Of a DNA stretch of 64,000 nucleotides, positions 1 to 8,772 are shown one piece after another. The DNA lies in NCBI GenBank assembly GCA_002343845.1, contig DDSQ01000186.1:102936-166935 (forward strand). The letters run 5' to 3'. The stretch comes from Planctomycetes bacterium UBA2386 (lineage in GTDB: Bacteria > Planctomycetota > UBA1135 > UBA2386). The notes beneath the pieces are model-generated. The model was not told where the DNA came from, searched no databases, and worked only from the letters and a program-made list of their open reading frames with translations. Numbering within the stretch: the first letter of the stretch is position 1; each line of letters starts with the position of its first letter. The position numbers and the translations under genes are program-made.

Positions 1-243
1 ACCGATGCGAACGAACGCACGCTGGTCACGGGCGGGCGTAGCGACCCGGTGCGCGAAGGCTCGTTCGGAGCCGCGGTGTGGATGCGGCTGATCGCGCGCG
101 ATGGCCGCGTCGTGCTCGAACGGCGCGTGACCGACCGCACCGAGTTCCGGTCGCCGATCGGCGAGGACCTCACCTCGGCGCGCGCCGAGCTCGTCAAGGA
201 ACTGGCGCGCAAGATCGCGCTGGCCCTCGCCGACGGCTTCTGA
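1..243 (+). CDS. C-terminal part of LptE-like LPS-assembly lipoprotein
   Basis: The reading frame is open to the window edge, so only the last 80 residues are seen and the start is missing. The fragment has alternating beta strands (WMRLIARDGRVVLERR) and ends in a helix (SARAELVKELARKIALAL), the usual end of the LptE family, which supports LptD in placing LPS in the outer membrane. The assignment rests on this pattern only; another small outer-membrane lipoprotein is possible. It converges on the cyclophilin gene 6 nt downstream. Confidence 0.5.
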   Translation, partial: TDANERTLVTGGRSDPVREGSFGAAVWMRLIARDGRVVLERRVTDRTEFRSPIGEDLTSARAELVKELARKIALALADGF

Positions 244-249
244 CGGCGA

Positions 250-1059
250 CTACTTCTTGTCGCCTTCCTTCGCCGGCTCGGACTTCGCAGGTTCGGCCTT
301 CGCCGCCTTCGGCGCGACGCTGACCGTCGCACGCACGATCTTGATCGGCTTCGCCATCGCGCCGTTCGCGGCCCGGTCCGGGTTGCCCTTCGACTCGAGC
401 ACCTTGACGACGTCGAGCCCCTCGACGACCTCGCCCCACACCGTGTAGCCCGGGCGGTCCGGGCTGTCGTCCAGCATGCCGGTGTCCTTGAAGGTGATGA
501 AGAACTGCGAGCCTGCCGAGTTCGGGTCGGGCGTGCGGGCCATCGACAGGATGCCGGCCTTGGTGTGCTTGAGGCCGTTCTTGAACTCGGCGTCGATGCG
601 GTAGCCCGGACCACCCTGGCCGTTGCCGAGCGGATCACCGCCCTGCGCCATGAACCCGGGGATCACGCGGTGGAAGCCCAGCCCATCGTAGAAGCCGAGC
701 CGCGAGAGATAGATGCCGCTCGAGACGTGCGCCGGCGAGGCATCCGCGAAGTAGCGGATCTTCATCACGCCGTGCTCGGTCTCGAGGTGCCAGAAGTAGT
801 CGCTGTTCTTGTCGAACGGCAGGTTCGGCGGCTTGCTCAGGGACGTCTTCCAGCCGGCCTTCGTCTTGTCGATGTTCTTCGACGCGATGAACGCGTCGAC
901 GGCGACGATCGCCGGGTCCTTGGCGGTCGCGGCGTCGTCCTTCGTGGTCGCGCTCACGGCCTTGGTCGCGGGCTCCTGCGGCTTGACCGGGTCTTGCGCG
1001 GGCAGCGCAACGAGCAGGCCGAGGAAGGGAACGTGCAGAACATGCATCAGGGGATTCAT
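250..1059 (-). CDS. Secreted cyclophilin-type peptidyl-prolyl isomerase
   Basis: A 269-residue protein with an N-terminal export signal (MNPLMHVLHVPFLGLL), an Ala/Lys/Thr-rich linker, and a cyclophilin domain over roughly residues 80-245. Diagnostic segments are FHRVIPGFMAQGGDP, the SAGSQFFITF stretch and YTVWGEVVEGLDVV. It would isomerise prolyl bonds during folding of exported proteins in the periplasm. A Lys/Ala/Glu-rich tail follows the domain. The chosen ATG gives a clean signal peptide; a GTG 24 nt upstream would add eight residues with no benefit. A TATCAT hexamer 8 nt before the ATG suggests a very short or absent leader. Confidence 0.9.
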   Translation of the reverse strand: MNPLMHVLHVPFLGLLVALPAQDPVKPQEPATKAVSATTKDDAATAKDPAIVAVDAFIASKNIDKTKAGWKTSLSKPPNLPFDKNSDYFWHLETEHGVMKIRYFADASPAHVSSGIYLSRLGFYDGLGFHRVIPGFMAQGGDPLGNGQGGPGYRIDAEFKNGLKHTKAGILSMARTPDPNSAGSQFFITFKDTGMLDDSPDRPGYTVWGEVVEGLDVVKVLESKGNPDRAANGAMAKPIKIVRATVSVAPKAAKAEPAKSEPAKEGDKK

Positions 1060-1067
1060 GGTGCGCC

Positions 1068-1073
1068 ATGATA
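1068..1073 (-). promoter_or_regulatory. -10-like hexamer before the cyclophilin gene
   Basis: TATCAT on the minus strand ends 8 nt before the start codon. No clear -35 partner was established. It belongs to a recurring pattern in this window. Confidence 0.35.
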
Positions 1074-1110
1074 CGGACGCCATGCCGCGACTTGCGAGCG
1101 CGGCGTGGCC

Positions 1111-2424
1111 TCAGGACTGCCGCGGCGTGGCCGTGGCGTCGGCCTGCAGGCGGAGCCGCGCCGCTCGCACGCGTCGGGGCGACGCCTCGACGACCTCGGC
1201 TTCGAGCCCGGGCCCGACCGTGAACCGCTCGCCGACCGCCGGCACGCGATCGCCGGCCAGCGACACCAGCAAGCCGCTGAGCGTGCGTTCGTCGCCGCGT
1301 TCCGGGATCTCGATGCGCAACTCGCGCCAGACGTCGCGCGGCGACACGCTGCCGAACACCCGCCAGACCCCCGTCGCCTCACGCTGGATCGGTCGCGGCG
1401 GGGCCTGATCGTGCTCGTGGAAGATCTCGCCGACGAGTTCCTCGACCAGATCCTCGAGCGTGACGATGCCGGCGGTGCCGCCGTGTTCCTCGACGACGAT
1501 CGCGAGATGCAGCCGGCGCTGCTGCAGCTCGCGCAGCACGCGTTCAGCGGCCATCGACTCGGGAACGAAGTACGGAGCGCGCAGCAGTTCGTCGATGCGC
1601 AGCGGTTTTCCGTCCCACAGCCTGCCGAGCACGTCTTCGCGCAGCACGTAGCCGACGACGTGGTCGAGCGACTCGCGGAACACCGGCACGCGCCGCAGCC
1701 CCTTCTCGAGCATCGCCACACGCAGCGCCGCCTCGCCGGCGTCGGCCGCGATCGCGTGCACGAACCGGCGCGGCACCATCACGTCGTCGGCGCGCAACTG
1801 CGTGAACTCGAGCGCGCGTGCGACGAGCTGGCCGGTCCCGGCGTCGATGCCACCCGCCGAAGACGCTTCCTCGACCAGGTGTTCGAGGTCTTCGCGGGTC
1901 AGCTTGCCTTCGACGAAGTTCGTGCGATCGCCGAACAGCCGCAGCACCACGTTCGAGCTGGCCGACAACAACCAGACGATCGGCCGGCCGAGCCACCCGA
2001 GCATCACCATCGGTCGCGCGATCGCCAGCGCGTAACGATCGGCGAAGCGCAGCGCGAGCGACTTCGGCACCAGCTCGCCGAACACCACCGAGAGGTAGGT
2101 GACGAGCGCGACGACGATCCCGAAGGCGATCTCGCCCGAAGCCTCGCCGCAGCCGAGTTCGACCAGCCAGGGCTCGACGAGCACCGCGAGCGAACTGCCG
2201 CCATAGGCGCCGGCGATCGCGCCGACCAAGGTGATGCCCACCTGCACCGTCGCCAGGAACCGCTCGGGGTTGCGGCGCAGCCGCAGGGCAGCACGGGCGC
2301 GGGCGCTGCCGGCGTCGGCGGCGCGCTCGAGCCGGCCGCGTTGCGCGGTCACCACGGCCATCTCGGCGCCGGCGAGCACTCCGCCGAACGCGACGAGGCC
2401 GAGCAGCAGCAGCAGTTCGCTCAC
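1111..2424 (-). CDS. CorC/HlyC-family membrane protein (CNNM-CBS-CorC)
   Basis: A 437-residue protein starting at GTG. Residues 1-190 form the CNNM/DUF21 membrane domain (opening SELLLLLGLVAFGGVLAGAE, then a hydrophobic segment VGITLVGAIAGAYGG). A CBS pair follows (residues 210-330; MVPRRFVHAI, then the EEHGGTAGIVTLEDLVEE signature), and a CorC/HlyC C-terminal domain ends the protein. Members are implicated in Mg2+/Co2+ efflux or ion homeostasis; haemolytic activity is a historical label. The gene starts 10 nt after the upstream glycosyltransferase stop, so it is probably cotranscribed with the envelope locus. Confidence 0.88.
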   Translation of the reverse strand: MSELLLLLGLVAFGGVLAGAEMAVVTAQRGRLERAADAGSARARAALRLRRNPERFLATVQVGITLVGAIAGAYGGSSLAVLVEPWLVELGCGEASGEIAFGIVVALVTYLSVVFGELVPKSLALRFADRYALAIARPMVMLGWLGRPIVWLLSASSNVVLRLFGDRTNFVEGKLTREDLEHLVEEASSAGGIDAGTGQLVARALEFTQLRADDVMVPRRFVHAIAADAGEAALRVAMLEKGLRRVPVFRESLDHVVGYVLREDVLGRLWDGKPLRIDELLRAPYFVPESMAAERVLRELQQRRLHLAIVVEEHGGTAGIVTLEDLVEELVGEIFHEHDQAPPRPIQREATGVWRVFGSVSPRDVWRELRIEIPERGDERTLSGLLVSLAGDRVPAVGERFTVGPGLEAEVVEASPRRVRAARLRLQADATATPRQS

Positions 2425-2434
2425 CGCCGGTGCG

Positions 2435-3619
2435 TCACGGTTGGCGCCGGACCGCGGCGTCGTCGGACCACGTCACCAGGCCGCCTCCCGCCCCGTCCAT
2501 CGCGTCCGCGCGCGGCACGCCGAACTCCAGCCAGTGCAGGATGCGCGCGACGCGGTGGTAGTACTGGTGGAACCGCATCACTTCGGCGTGGCCGTCGGCG
2601 GCGATGCGTGCGCGCTCGTCGTCGCGGTGCAGCCAGTACTCGATCTGGCGCAGTGCGTCTGCCTCGTCCTTGTACCAGGCCAGGTGCTGCCGATCGCCGA
2701 ACACGTCCTCGAGCCGCGGCACGTAGTGCGTCAGGTGGAACGCGCCGCACGCCAGCGTCAGGAACGTGCGGTTGCTGAAGTAGTACTCGTCCTCGTTGAC
2801 CTCGTTGACGCCCAGCACGATGCGCGACGAGGCGCAGATCTGCGCGTACTTGCGGTTGTCGACCGGGCCGTGCACGCGCAAGCCGTCGTGCCGCTGACGC
2901 CAGCGGTCCCAGTGCCGCCCGTAGACGTCGGTCTGGAAGCGCGCGGCGACCTCGGCCAGGAACGAAGCGCGTTGCCCGCGCCGCCCTGGGCCGCCGATGA
3001 ACGCGACATCGCGCAGCGGCGCCTGCTTCGGCGCCGGCCGGTGGAACCGCGGCGCGAACCCGCTCATCAGGAACGCCATGTTGTCGAGGCCACGTTCGCG
3101 CAGCCACGGGAAGCGCGCCGGGTTGCTCATGCAGACCAGGTCGGCCAGCCGGAACCAGTCCACGATCGAACTGTCGAGCGTCTCGAGCGCTTCCTCGCAC
3201 CAGACGACGATGCGCGCTTGCCGGCGGAACTCGTCGGCGAGCACCGCGGGCAGGTCGCGGTAGAAGACGAACACCACGTCCGGGCGGAAACGATGGAACT
3301 CGGCCCGTGCGAGGCGGTTGGCGATGCGGTTGCCGAACCAGCGCCGCAGCGTCACCAGGTTGCGCCACCGCACTTCGACGCCATGCCGTTCGAGAGCATC
3401 GACGAGGCCGCCCGTGCAGCGCGTTCGCGACATGCTCTTGCCGAAGAACAGCACGCGCCGCACCGGGCCGAGCCGTTCGCGCCGCAACGGGGCCACGGCC
3501 GGGATCTCGAGCGAAGCGACCTCCGCTTCCCCGGATCGCGCCGCGTCACCGCCGGCCGCCGGCTGCCGATCCCCGGACGGATGGCTGGCCAAGGGTTGTG
3601 GGCTGGTCACGTCTTCCAT
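2435..3619 (-). CDS. CgeB-like glycosyltransferase
   Basis: A 394-residue soluble GT-B-type protein. After a 50-residue variable lead comes RRVLFFGKSMSRTRCTGGLV, a middle domain with the VCMSNPARFPWLRERGLDN segment, and a C-terminal Glyco_trans_1_2-like region (LGVNEVNEDEYYFSNRTF, then TLACGAFHLTHYVPRLEDVF), as in CgeB/DUF3880 proteins. It likely transfers a sugar onto a surface glycan; donor and acceptor are unknown. The chosen ATG overlaps the kinase stop by 13 nt, fitting translational coupling. Confidence 0.8.
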   Translation of the reverse strand: MEDVTSPQPLASHPSGDRQPAAGGDAARSGEAEVASLEIPAVAPLRRERLGPVRRVLFFGKSMSRTRCTGGLVDALERHGVEVRWRNLVTLRRWFGNRIANRLARAEFHRFRPDVVFVFYRDLPAVLADEFRRQARIVVWCEEALETLDSSIVDWFRLADLVCMSNPARFPWLRERGLDNMAFLMSGFAPRFHRPAPKQAPLRDVAFIGGPGRRGQRASFLAEVAARFQTDVYGRHWDRWRQRHDGLRVHGPVDNRKYAQICASSRIVLGVNEVNEDEYYFSNRTFLTLACGAFHLTHYVPRLEDVFGDRQHLAWYKDEADALRQIEYWLHRDDERARIAADGHAEVMRFHQYYHRVARILHWLEFGVPRADAMDGAGGGLVTWSDDAAVRRQP

Positions 3620-4644
3620 CGCGCAACGCCCGCCAGGATCCGATCGGCGCGGTCGGCCGCGGCGGTCGCCGCCTCCACCTCCGCATCGATGCGCCCGTCG
3701 TGGCACGTCGCCGGAACATACAGGGCTCCCCCGCCGCCGAGCCACCACCACTTCCGGAAGAAGGCGGGGAACACCAGGGCCCGACCCTGTTCGAGTTGCA
3801 GCAGTCGCTGTCCGAGCCAGACGGCACGCGCGCGCGGGTGTGGTTGCCATCGGCCCGGCAGCGGCGCGCCACGCCAGGAATGTTCGCAGCCGTTCCAACG
3901 CCAGCCACGCCGGAACTCCGTACTCTCGCCGAAGCACCGCTGCAGGCGCGTGCGGTGCCAGCGCCGTCGCTCGCGCTCGAGCCGTTGCCGCACCACGTCG
4001 AGCGCCGCGCCCTCCACGAAGCCGGCGGCGGCCAGTTCGGCGAGCCCCTCCTCGTCGCCGACGTCCTCCCGTTCGCGCAGCATGCGCGCGCCGAGCATGG
4101 CTCGCACCGCGGGGCTGCGGGCATGGGCGACCGAGCGAAGGCGCGCCGACTGCATGTCGAGCACCGCGAGCCGGCCGTCGACCAAGCGCACGAAGTTGCC
4201 GCCGTGCAGGTCGTGATGCACGATGCCGGCGGCGAGCAGTCGCTCGACGAGTGCGAGTTCGTCGCGCAGTCGCCTGCGCCCGTCCTCGGCCGCAGGCAGC
4301 GCCACCGGCAGGCTGCGCAGCACGAGCAGCGAACGGAACGGCAGGCCGCAGCGTCGCGCGGTGCGCACCGCGACGACCTCCGGGCACGGCACGCCCGCCG
4401 CGGCCACCGAGCGCAGCATCGCCGCCTCGTGGGCTCCCGGCAGCGGCCGCAGCAGGTAGCGCAGGCGGTCCTTCGCGCGCGGGAACGCCATCGCCTTCAC
4501 GTGCACGGGCCCCGACGGCAGCTCGCCGCGACGCACGCTGCGCACGAGCCGGCCGTGCACGAGTTCGAGTTCGTCCGGCAGCCGCGCGGTGGCGAGGAAC
4601 GTCCGCCACCATGCCGCGAGCACGGCCTCGTCGGCGGCGTTCAT
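3607..4644 (-). CDS. WaaP/RIO-like lipopolysaccharide sugar kinase
   Basis: A 345-residue kinase-fold protein. Visible motifs are VHVKAMAF (Lys50, probable ATP-binding lysine), IVHHDLHGGNFV (catalytic loop, Asp145 and Asn150) and VLDMQSARL (Asp163, the DFG-equivalent). This is the signature of the Kdo/WaaP family that phosphorylates core sugars of LPS or lipid A-linked Kdo. It overlaps the GT4 gene by 4 nt and the CgeB-like gene by 13 nt, inside a run of glycosyltransferases, which supports the core-oligosaccharide role. The exact sugar substrate cannot be read from sequence. Confidence 0.82.
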   Translation of the reverse strand: MNAADEAVLAAWWRTFLATARLPDELELVHGRLVRSVRRGELPSGPVHVKAMAFPRAKDRLRYLLRPLPGAHEAAMLRSVAAAGVPCPEVVAVRTARRCGLPFRSLLVLRSLPVALPAAEDGRRRLRDELALVERLLAAGIVHHDLHGGNFVRLVDGRLAVLDMQSARLRSVAHARSPAVRAMLGARMLREREDVGDEEGLAELAAAGFVEGAALDVVRQRLERERRRWHRTRLQRCFGESTEFRRGWRWNGCEHSWRGAPLPGRWQPHPRARAVWLGQRLLQLEQGRALVFPAFFRKWWWLGGGGALYVPATCHDGRIDAEVEAATAAADRADRILAGVARWKT

Positions 4645-5810
4645 CCGCGCTCCCGTGCCGCCAGCAGTTCGGCGTACACCGCCGCCGTGCGCACCGCGGC
4701 CGCGGCCGGATCCATGTCGAGGCGAGCCCGCGCGAGCGCCGCCGCGCCGACGCGCCGGCGGTGCCCGGCGTCGGTCAGCAGCCGGAGCAGTTCCCGCGCG
4801 AGCGCTTCCGGCCGATCCTCGCAGGCGAATCCCGGGGTCTCGCCGTCGGGCCGCGGCGCGACCAGTTCGGGGAGCATGCCGGCGCGCGTGCAGACGATCG
4901 GCAGACCGAACGCCATCGCGTCGCAGACCGCACGGCAGGTGCCGTCGCTGCCCGGCACCAGGAACAGGAAGGCGTCGAGCGCGCGGAGCGCTTCGTCGTA
5001 GTCCGGTCCCTTCTGGTAGCCCGGCGTGACCACGTGCGCCGCGAGCCCGTGCGCCCGCACCGGTTCAGTAACGAGGGCCGCGGTGTCCTCGGCGTTGCCG
5101 CGCCCGAGCAGCACGAAGCGGGCGGTCGGCAGGCGATCGACGACGGCGCGCGCGGTCGCCCACAGCAGGTCGAAGCGGCGATGTGGTTGGATGCGCGCCG
5201 TGATGCCGACGACGTGGTGCTCGGGCCCGAGCCCCCAACGCGCCCGCGCATTCGGCCCGTCGAGCCGGCGCGGCTCGGTCACCGGCGGCTGCAGCAGCAC
5301 GCGCGCGGCCGGCAGGCCGAAGGCGGCGACGACGCCCGTTTGCGCAGCGCGCGTCGGCGCGACGACGGCCGCGGTGCGGCGGAAGGCGGCCCGGGTGCGC
5401 AACCCCGGCTTTGGCGCGTCGGGGTCGTAGAGGCTGCGCACCAGCACCGGCGCTCGCGACAGCCGTCGGCACGCCAGCGCCGCGAGCAAGTGGTCCGCCG
5501 GCTGGTGGCAGTGCACGACGTCGACGCGGTCGCGGACGAGCAGTCGCTGCAGCGCGCGCACGTCGCGCAGCAGCGAACCGAGATGGAAGTGCTTGCGCAG
5601 TTCGAGTCCGGTCACGACCGGCAGCCCCACGCGCCGCAGTTCCTCGGCGACGCGATGCTCGCCGCCGGCGTGCACGAACGAGCCCTGCGCGAACATCACG
5701 TCGAGGCCGAGCGCGCGCGAACGCGCGGCGGCGCGGATCGCCGGATCGGCGGGCCCGGTCCACTTGTAGTTCGCGAACAAGTGCAGGATGCGCGCGTCCT
5801 CGAGCCTCAT
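4641..5810 (-). CDS. Glycosyltransferase family 4
   Basis: A 389-residue GT-B glycosyltransferase. The N-terminal Rossmann half carries RILHLFANYKWTGPADPAIR and DVVHCHQPADHL; the C-terminal donor domain has VVGITARIQPHRRFDLLWA and the CRAVCDAMAFGLPIVCTRAG stretch typical of GT4. The ATG at the ATGA overlap with the upstream GT2 stop is preferred to a GTG 27 nt further upstream. It probably adds a nucleotide-activated hexose or heptose to a membrane glycan on the cytoplasmic face. Confidence 0.87.
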   Translation of the reverse strand: MRLEDARILHLFANYKWTGPADPAIRAAARSRALGLDVMFAQGSFVHAGGEHRVAEELRRVGLPVVTGLELRKHFHLGSLLRDVRALQRLLVRDRVDVVHCHQPADHLLAALACRRLSRAPVLVRSLYDPDAPKPGLRTRAAFRRTAAVVAPTRAAQTGVVAAFGLPAARVLLQPPVTEPRRLDGPNARARWGLGPEHHVVGITARIQPHRRFDLLWATARAVVDRLPTARFVLLGRGNAEDTAALVTEPVRAHGLAAHVVTPGYQKGPDYDEALRALDAFLFLVPGSDGTCRAVCDAMAFGLPIVCTRAGMLPELVAPRPDGETPGFACEDRPEALARELLRLLTDAGHRRRVGAAALARARLDMDPAAAAVRTAAVYAELLAARERG

Positions 5811-6583
5811 GCCACACCACCCCGCGGCAGGCGCCACAGCCGCCAGTACTTCTTCCAGTCGGTGTAGGCGGCCATCGCCGCGATCACCACGCCCCGCCAG
5901 CCGTCGAGCACGCCGAGCTTCAGCACCAGGCTCTTCACGAACACCGCCGGCGGCCGCACCAACAGGTCGAACGGCGTCGCGCGGCGCCCTTCGGCCGCCA
6001 GGGCTCGCGCAGCGATGCGCGTGAACGAGTCGATCGTGCGCAGGTGATGCGCGAAGTCGCGGTAACTCAGGTGCTCGATCGCCTCGGGGAGCCGCTCGGC
6101 GACCACGCCCGGCGCGAGCTCGACGTGGTCGTGCGGATTGCGCCCGCCCCAGCGCGCGTGCCGCCTGTCGAACAGCCGCACCTTGCGGTCGGGCACGAAC
6201 AGGCCGTGGCGCGGGATCGCGCCGAGGTAGTGGTTGCGCCGCGGCGTTTCGTAGGCCGGTCCGAGGCCTCGCTGGGCGAGCTCCCGCACGCGCTCCGCGA
6301 GTTCCGGCGTGCAGCGCTCGTCGGCGTCGAGGCAGAACACGTGGTCGTGCCGGGCGTGGTCGACCGCGCGCTGCTTCTGTTCGCGATGGCCGGGGAACGG
6401 CTCGTTCACGATCACGCGGGCGCCGAGTTCGGCCGCGATCCGCGCCGTGCCGTCGGTGCTGCCGCTGTCGACGACGATGACCTCGTCGCAGAACGACAGC
6501 GAACGGATGCAGTCGGCGATGCGGTCGGCCTCCTGCCAGCAGATCACGCAGCCGCTGATCGGCGTGGCGCGCGGCTCAGCCAT
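5807..6583 (-). CDS. Glycosyltransferase family 2 (WaaE/KdtX-like)
   Basis: A 258-residue GT-A protein. It begins with ISGCVICWQEADRIADCI, then VIVVDSGSTDGT (nucleotide site) and the divalent-metal motif LDADE (Asp86, Asp88). The segment KVRLFDRRHARWGG and the His-rich RNPHDHVEL are typical of the WaaE/KdtX branch that adds heptose or glucose to the LPS inner core. A C-terminal amphipathic/hydrophobic stretch could associate with the membrane. It overlaps the upstream small gene by 8 nt and the GT4 gene by 4 nt. Confidence 0.86.
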   Translation of the reverse strand: MAEPRATPISGCVICWQEADRIADCIRSLSFCDEVIVVDSGSTDGTARIAAELGARVIVNEPFPGHREQKQRAVDHARHDHVFCLDADERCTPELAERVRELAQRGLGPAYETPRRNHYLGAIPRHGLFVPDRKVRLFDRRHARWGGRNPHDHVELAPGVVAERLPEAIEHLSYRDFAHHLRTIDSFTRIAARALAAEGRRATPFDLLVRPPAVFVKSLVLKLGVLDGWRGVVIAAMAAYTDWKKYWRLWRLPRGGVA

Positions 6584-6935
6584 CGGCCGCACGCTCCGCG
6601 CCGTCGCGGCCGGCCGCCGCCGTTCCGGGCCCGGTCTCGCCGCGCAGCTGCGCATCGATCACCCGCAGCCGTTCCTGCAGCGCGAGCAAGCGGCGGCCCC
6701 AGTCCTGGATGCGGCCGTCCTGCTCGACTGCCGTCGCCGCCGCCCGCATCACGCGGTGCCGTTCTTCGGGCGGCAGTCCGAGCTTCTCGTGCAGCAGGTA
6801 CTGGTTGCCGTAGCCGAGCACCTGGTTCCAGCGCAGCAGCTCGAGCACTTCCCCGAGCAGATCGCACAGCTGCAACTCGGCCTCGTTGAGGCCGAGCGCC
6901 TGCGCTTTCTGCTTGCGGCGGCGGTGCGAGCTCAC
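6576..6935 (-). CDS. Small unknown helical protein of the glycan operon
   Basis: A 119-residue predicted protein from a GTG start (SSHRRRKQKAQALGLNEAEL). It is basic at the N terminus and then strongly helical (LQLCDLLGEVLELLRWNQV, LALQERLRVIDAQLRG), with no signal peptide or membrane segment. I do not recognise the family. It lies 35 nt after the superoxide dismutase stop and overlaps the GT2 start, which suggests cotranslation with the glycan genes. The GTG start is inferred because no ATG fits. Confidence 0.6.
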   Translation of the reverse strand: MSSHRRRKQKAQALGLNEAELQLCDLLGEVLELLRWNQVLGYGNQYLLHEKLGLPPEERHRVMRAAATAVEQDGRIQDWGRRLLALQERLRVIDAQLRGETGPGTAAAGRDGAERAADG

Positions 6936-6970
6936 GGGTGGCTCGGCGCGCTGGCGGCGCGCCCGACCGC

Positions 6971-7573
6971 TCAGGCCTTGGCGAGGTTCTGGTTGGCGAA
7001 GTCCCAGTTCACCAGGTGCTCGAGGAAGGTCTTGATGTAGTCCGGCCGGCGGTTCTGGAAGTCGAGGTAGTACGCGTGCTCCCAGACGTCCATCGTGAGC
7101 AGCGGCGTGCAGCCGGCCTGCGTCAGCGGCGTCTCGGCGTTCGGCGTCTTGGTCACCTCGAGCTTGCCACCCTTGAGCACCAGCCACGCCCAACCGCTGC
7201 CGAACTGCGTCGCGCCGGCCTGGCTGAACAGCTCGACGAACTTCTCGTAGCTGCCGAAGTCGGTCGTGATCTTGGTGGCGAGGTTGCCGCTCGGCTTGCC
7301 GCCGCCCTTCGGCTTCATCGACTGCCAGTAGAAGGTGTGGTTCCAGACCTGGGCCGCGTTGTTGAAGATGCCGGCCTTGTCGGCCTTGCCGGCGGTCGCC
7401 TTGACGATGTCGACCAGCGACTTGCTGGCGAACTCGGTGCCCTCGATCAGCTTGTTGCCGTTCGTCACGTAAGCCTGATGGTGCTTGCCGTGATGGATCT
7501 GCAGCGTCTGGGCGTTGATGTGCGGCGCGAGCGCGTCGTGTGAGTAGGGAAGGGGCGGGAGTTCGATGGCCAT
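6971..7573 (-). CDS. sodB: Superoxide dismutase [Fe]
   Basis: A 200-residue protein of normal family length. It converts superoxide to hydrogen peroxide and oxygen in the cytoplasm. Metal-ligand segments are [27 protein letters not shown] and [14 protein letters not shown]. The Gln in [12 protein letters not shown] and the [11 protein letters not shown] segment are the Fe-SOD pattern rather than Mn-SOD. The ATG gives [15 protein letters not shown], the canonical N terminus. It is the first gene of the minus-strand run and is divergent from mazG. Confidence 0.95.
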   Translation of the reverse strand: MAIELPPLPYSHDALAPHINAQTLQIHHGKHHQAYVTNGNKLIEGTEFASKSLVDIVKATAGKADKAGIFNNAAQVWNHTFYWQSMKPKGGGKPSGNLATKITTDFGSYEKFVELFSQAGATQFGSGWAWLVLKGGKLEVTKTPNAETPLTQAGCTPLLTMDVWEHAYYLDFQNRRPDYIKTFLEHLVNWDFANQNLAKA

Positions 7574-7691
7574 GGCGGGAATGGTGGCGCGGCCCGAACG
7601 GGCTCGCGACGCCGGCACGATACGGGCCCTCGCTCGGCCCGCACGGGGAAACCCGCGCGGCGGCCCCGACGGCGCGCGGTAGCGTGCGCGC

Positions 7692-8495
7692 ATGGCCCAA
7701 CCCGACTTGCCGTTGCCCGGCATGCAGGACCTGCTCCGCACGATCGCGCGCCTGCGCGCACCCGACGGCTGTCCCTGGGACCGCAAGCAGACGACCGCGA
7801 GCATGGCGCCGTGCCTGCTCGAGGAGGCGTTCGAGGCCGCGGACGCGCTGCGGCGCGGCGACGCGGCCGGAACCCTCGAAGAACTCGGCGACGTGCTGGT
7901 CAACGTCGCGATGATCGCGCAGATCGACAGCGAGAACGGCGGCCCGACGCTCGATGCCGCGGCGGCCGCGGCGGCGGCGAAACTCGTCCGCCGCCATCCG
8001 CACGTGTTCGGCGACCAGCGCGCCGCCAGCGCCGAGATCGCCTACACGCGCTGGGAAGAACAGAAGCGGCGCGACCGACGCGCCGAGGGCAGCGACGCCG
8101 GCGCGCTCGCCGGCGTGCCGATCGCGCTGCCGGCCCTGCTGCGCGCGTTCCGTCTTGGCGAGAAGGCGGCCCGCACCGGCTTCGACTGGCCGGACCGCGC
8201 CGGCCCACGCGCGAAGATCGACGAGGAGCTGGCAGAGCTCGACGCCGCGATCGCGAGCGGCGACGGCGCGGCGATCGCCGCCGAACTCGGCGACGTGCTG
8301 TTCAGCCTGTGCAACCTGGCCCGGCACGTCGGCAGCAACCCGGAAGTCGCGCTGGCGGCGACCAGCGACAAGTTCCAGCGGCGCTTCGCGGCGATCGAAC
8401 GCGAGTTCGGACACGTCCTGACGGGGCGCAGCCTCGCCGAACTCGACGCGGCGTGGGACCGGGCCAAGGCCGCGGAACGGCGCGGCGACGGCTGA
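7692..8495 (+). CDS. mazG: Nucleoside triphosphate pyrophosphohydrolase MazG
   Basis: A 267-residue protein with two MazG repeats, like the E. coli enzyme. Residues 15-105 carry [14 protein letters not shown], the acidic [12 protein letters not shown] and [11 protein letters not shown] motifs that bind Mg2+. The second repeat (from about residue 160) carries [12 protein letters not shown] and [12 protein letters not shown]. It hydrolyses NTPs/dNTPs to NMP and pyrophosphate, cleaning the nucleotide pool and modulating ppGpp-linked stress. It stands alone on the plus strand and is followed by an intrinsic terminator. Confidence 0.93.
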   Translation: MAQPDLPLPGMQDLLRTIARLRAPDGCPWDRKQTTASMAPCLLEEAFEAADALRRGDAAGTLEELGDVLVNVAMIAQIDSENGGPTLDAAAAAAAAKLVRRHPHVFGDQRAASAEIAYTRWEEQKRRDRRAEGSDAGALAGVPIALPALLRAFRLGEKAARTGFDWPDRAGPRAKIDEELAELDAAIASGDGAAIAAELGDVLFSLCNLARHVGSNPEVALAATSDKFQRRFAAIEREFGHVLTGRSLAELDAAWDRAKAAERRGDG

Positions 8496-8718
8496 CCGAC
8501 GATCGGCCGTCGAAGCGCCGACGAAGGCGCGGTCCGGACGACGGCGGGCGCCGCGTTCTGGCATGGGCCAAGGGGTCGCGCCGCCGCACGGGCCGTGGCG
8601 ACGGGCGGTTGCGACCACCGGCCCCCGCTTCGCCAGACTTTCCCACCGGCTGGCACGGCTCGTGCATTACCAGCTGCGGTGGAAAGAACGCCATGGGCAT
8701 GGGCCCTGAGGCAGGGAT

Positions 8719-8762
8719 GGGCTCCGGTGTGGGGTGGTGCCTCGCCGGAGCCCGCTTTTTTT
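8719..8762 (+). terminator. Rho-independent terminator after mazG
   Basis: A GGGCTCCGG / CCGGAGCCC stem (9 bp) with a 17-nt loop is followed by GC and seven T residues. It is read on the plus strand, 220 nt beyond the mazG stop. The reverse strand lacks a U-tract. No gene is supported in the 8496-8718 stretch, so mazG has a long 3' UTR or a short untranslated RNA lies here. Confidence 0.85.
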
Positions 8763-8772
8763 CGCGGCCGGA

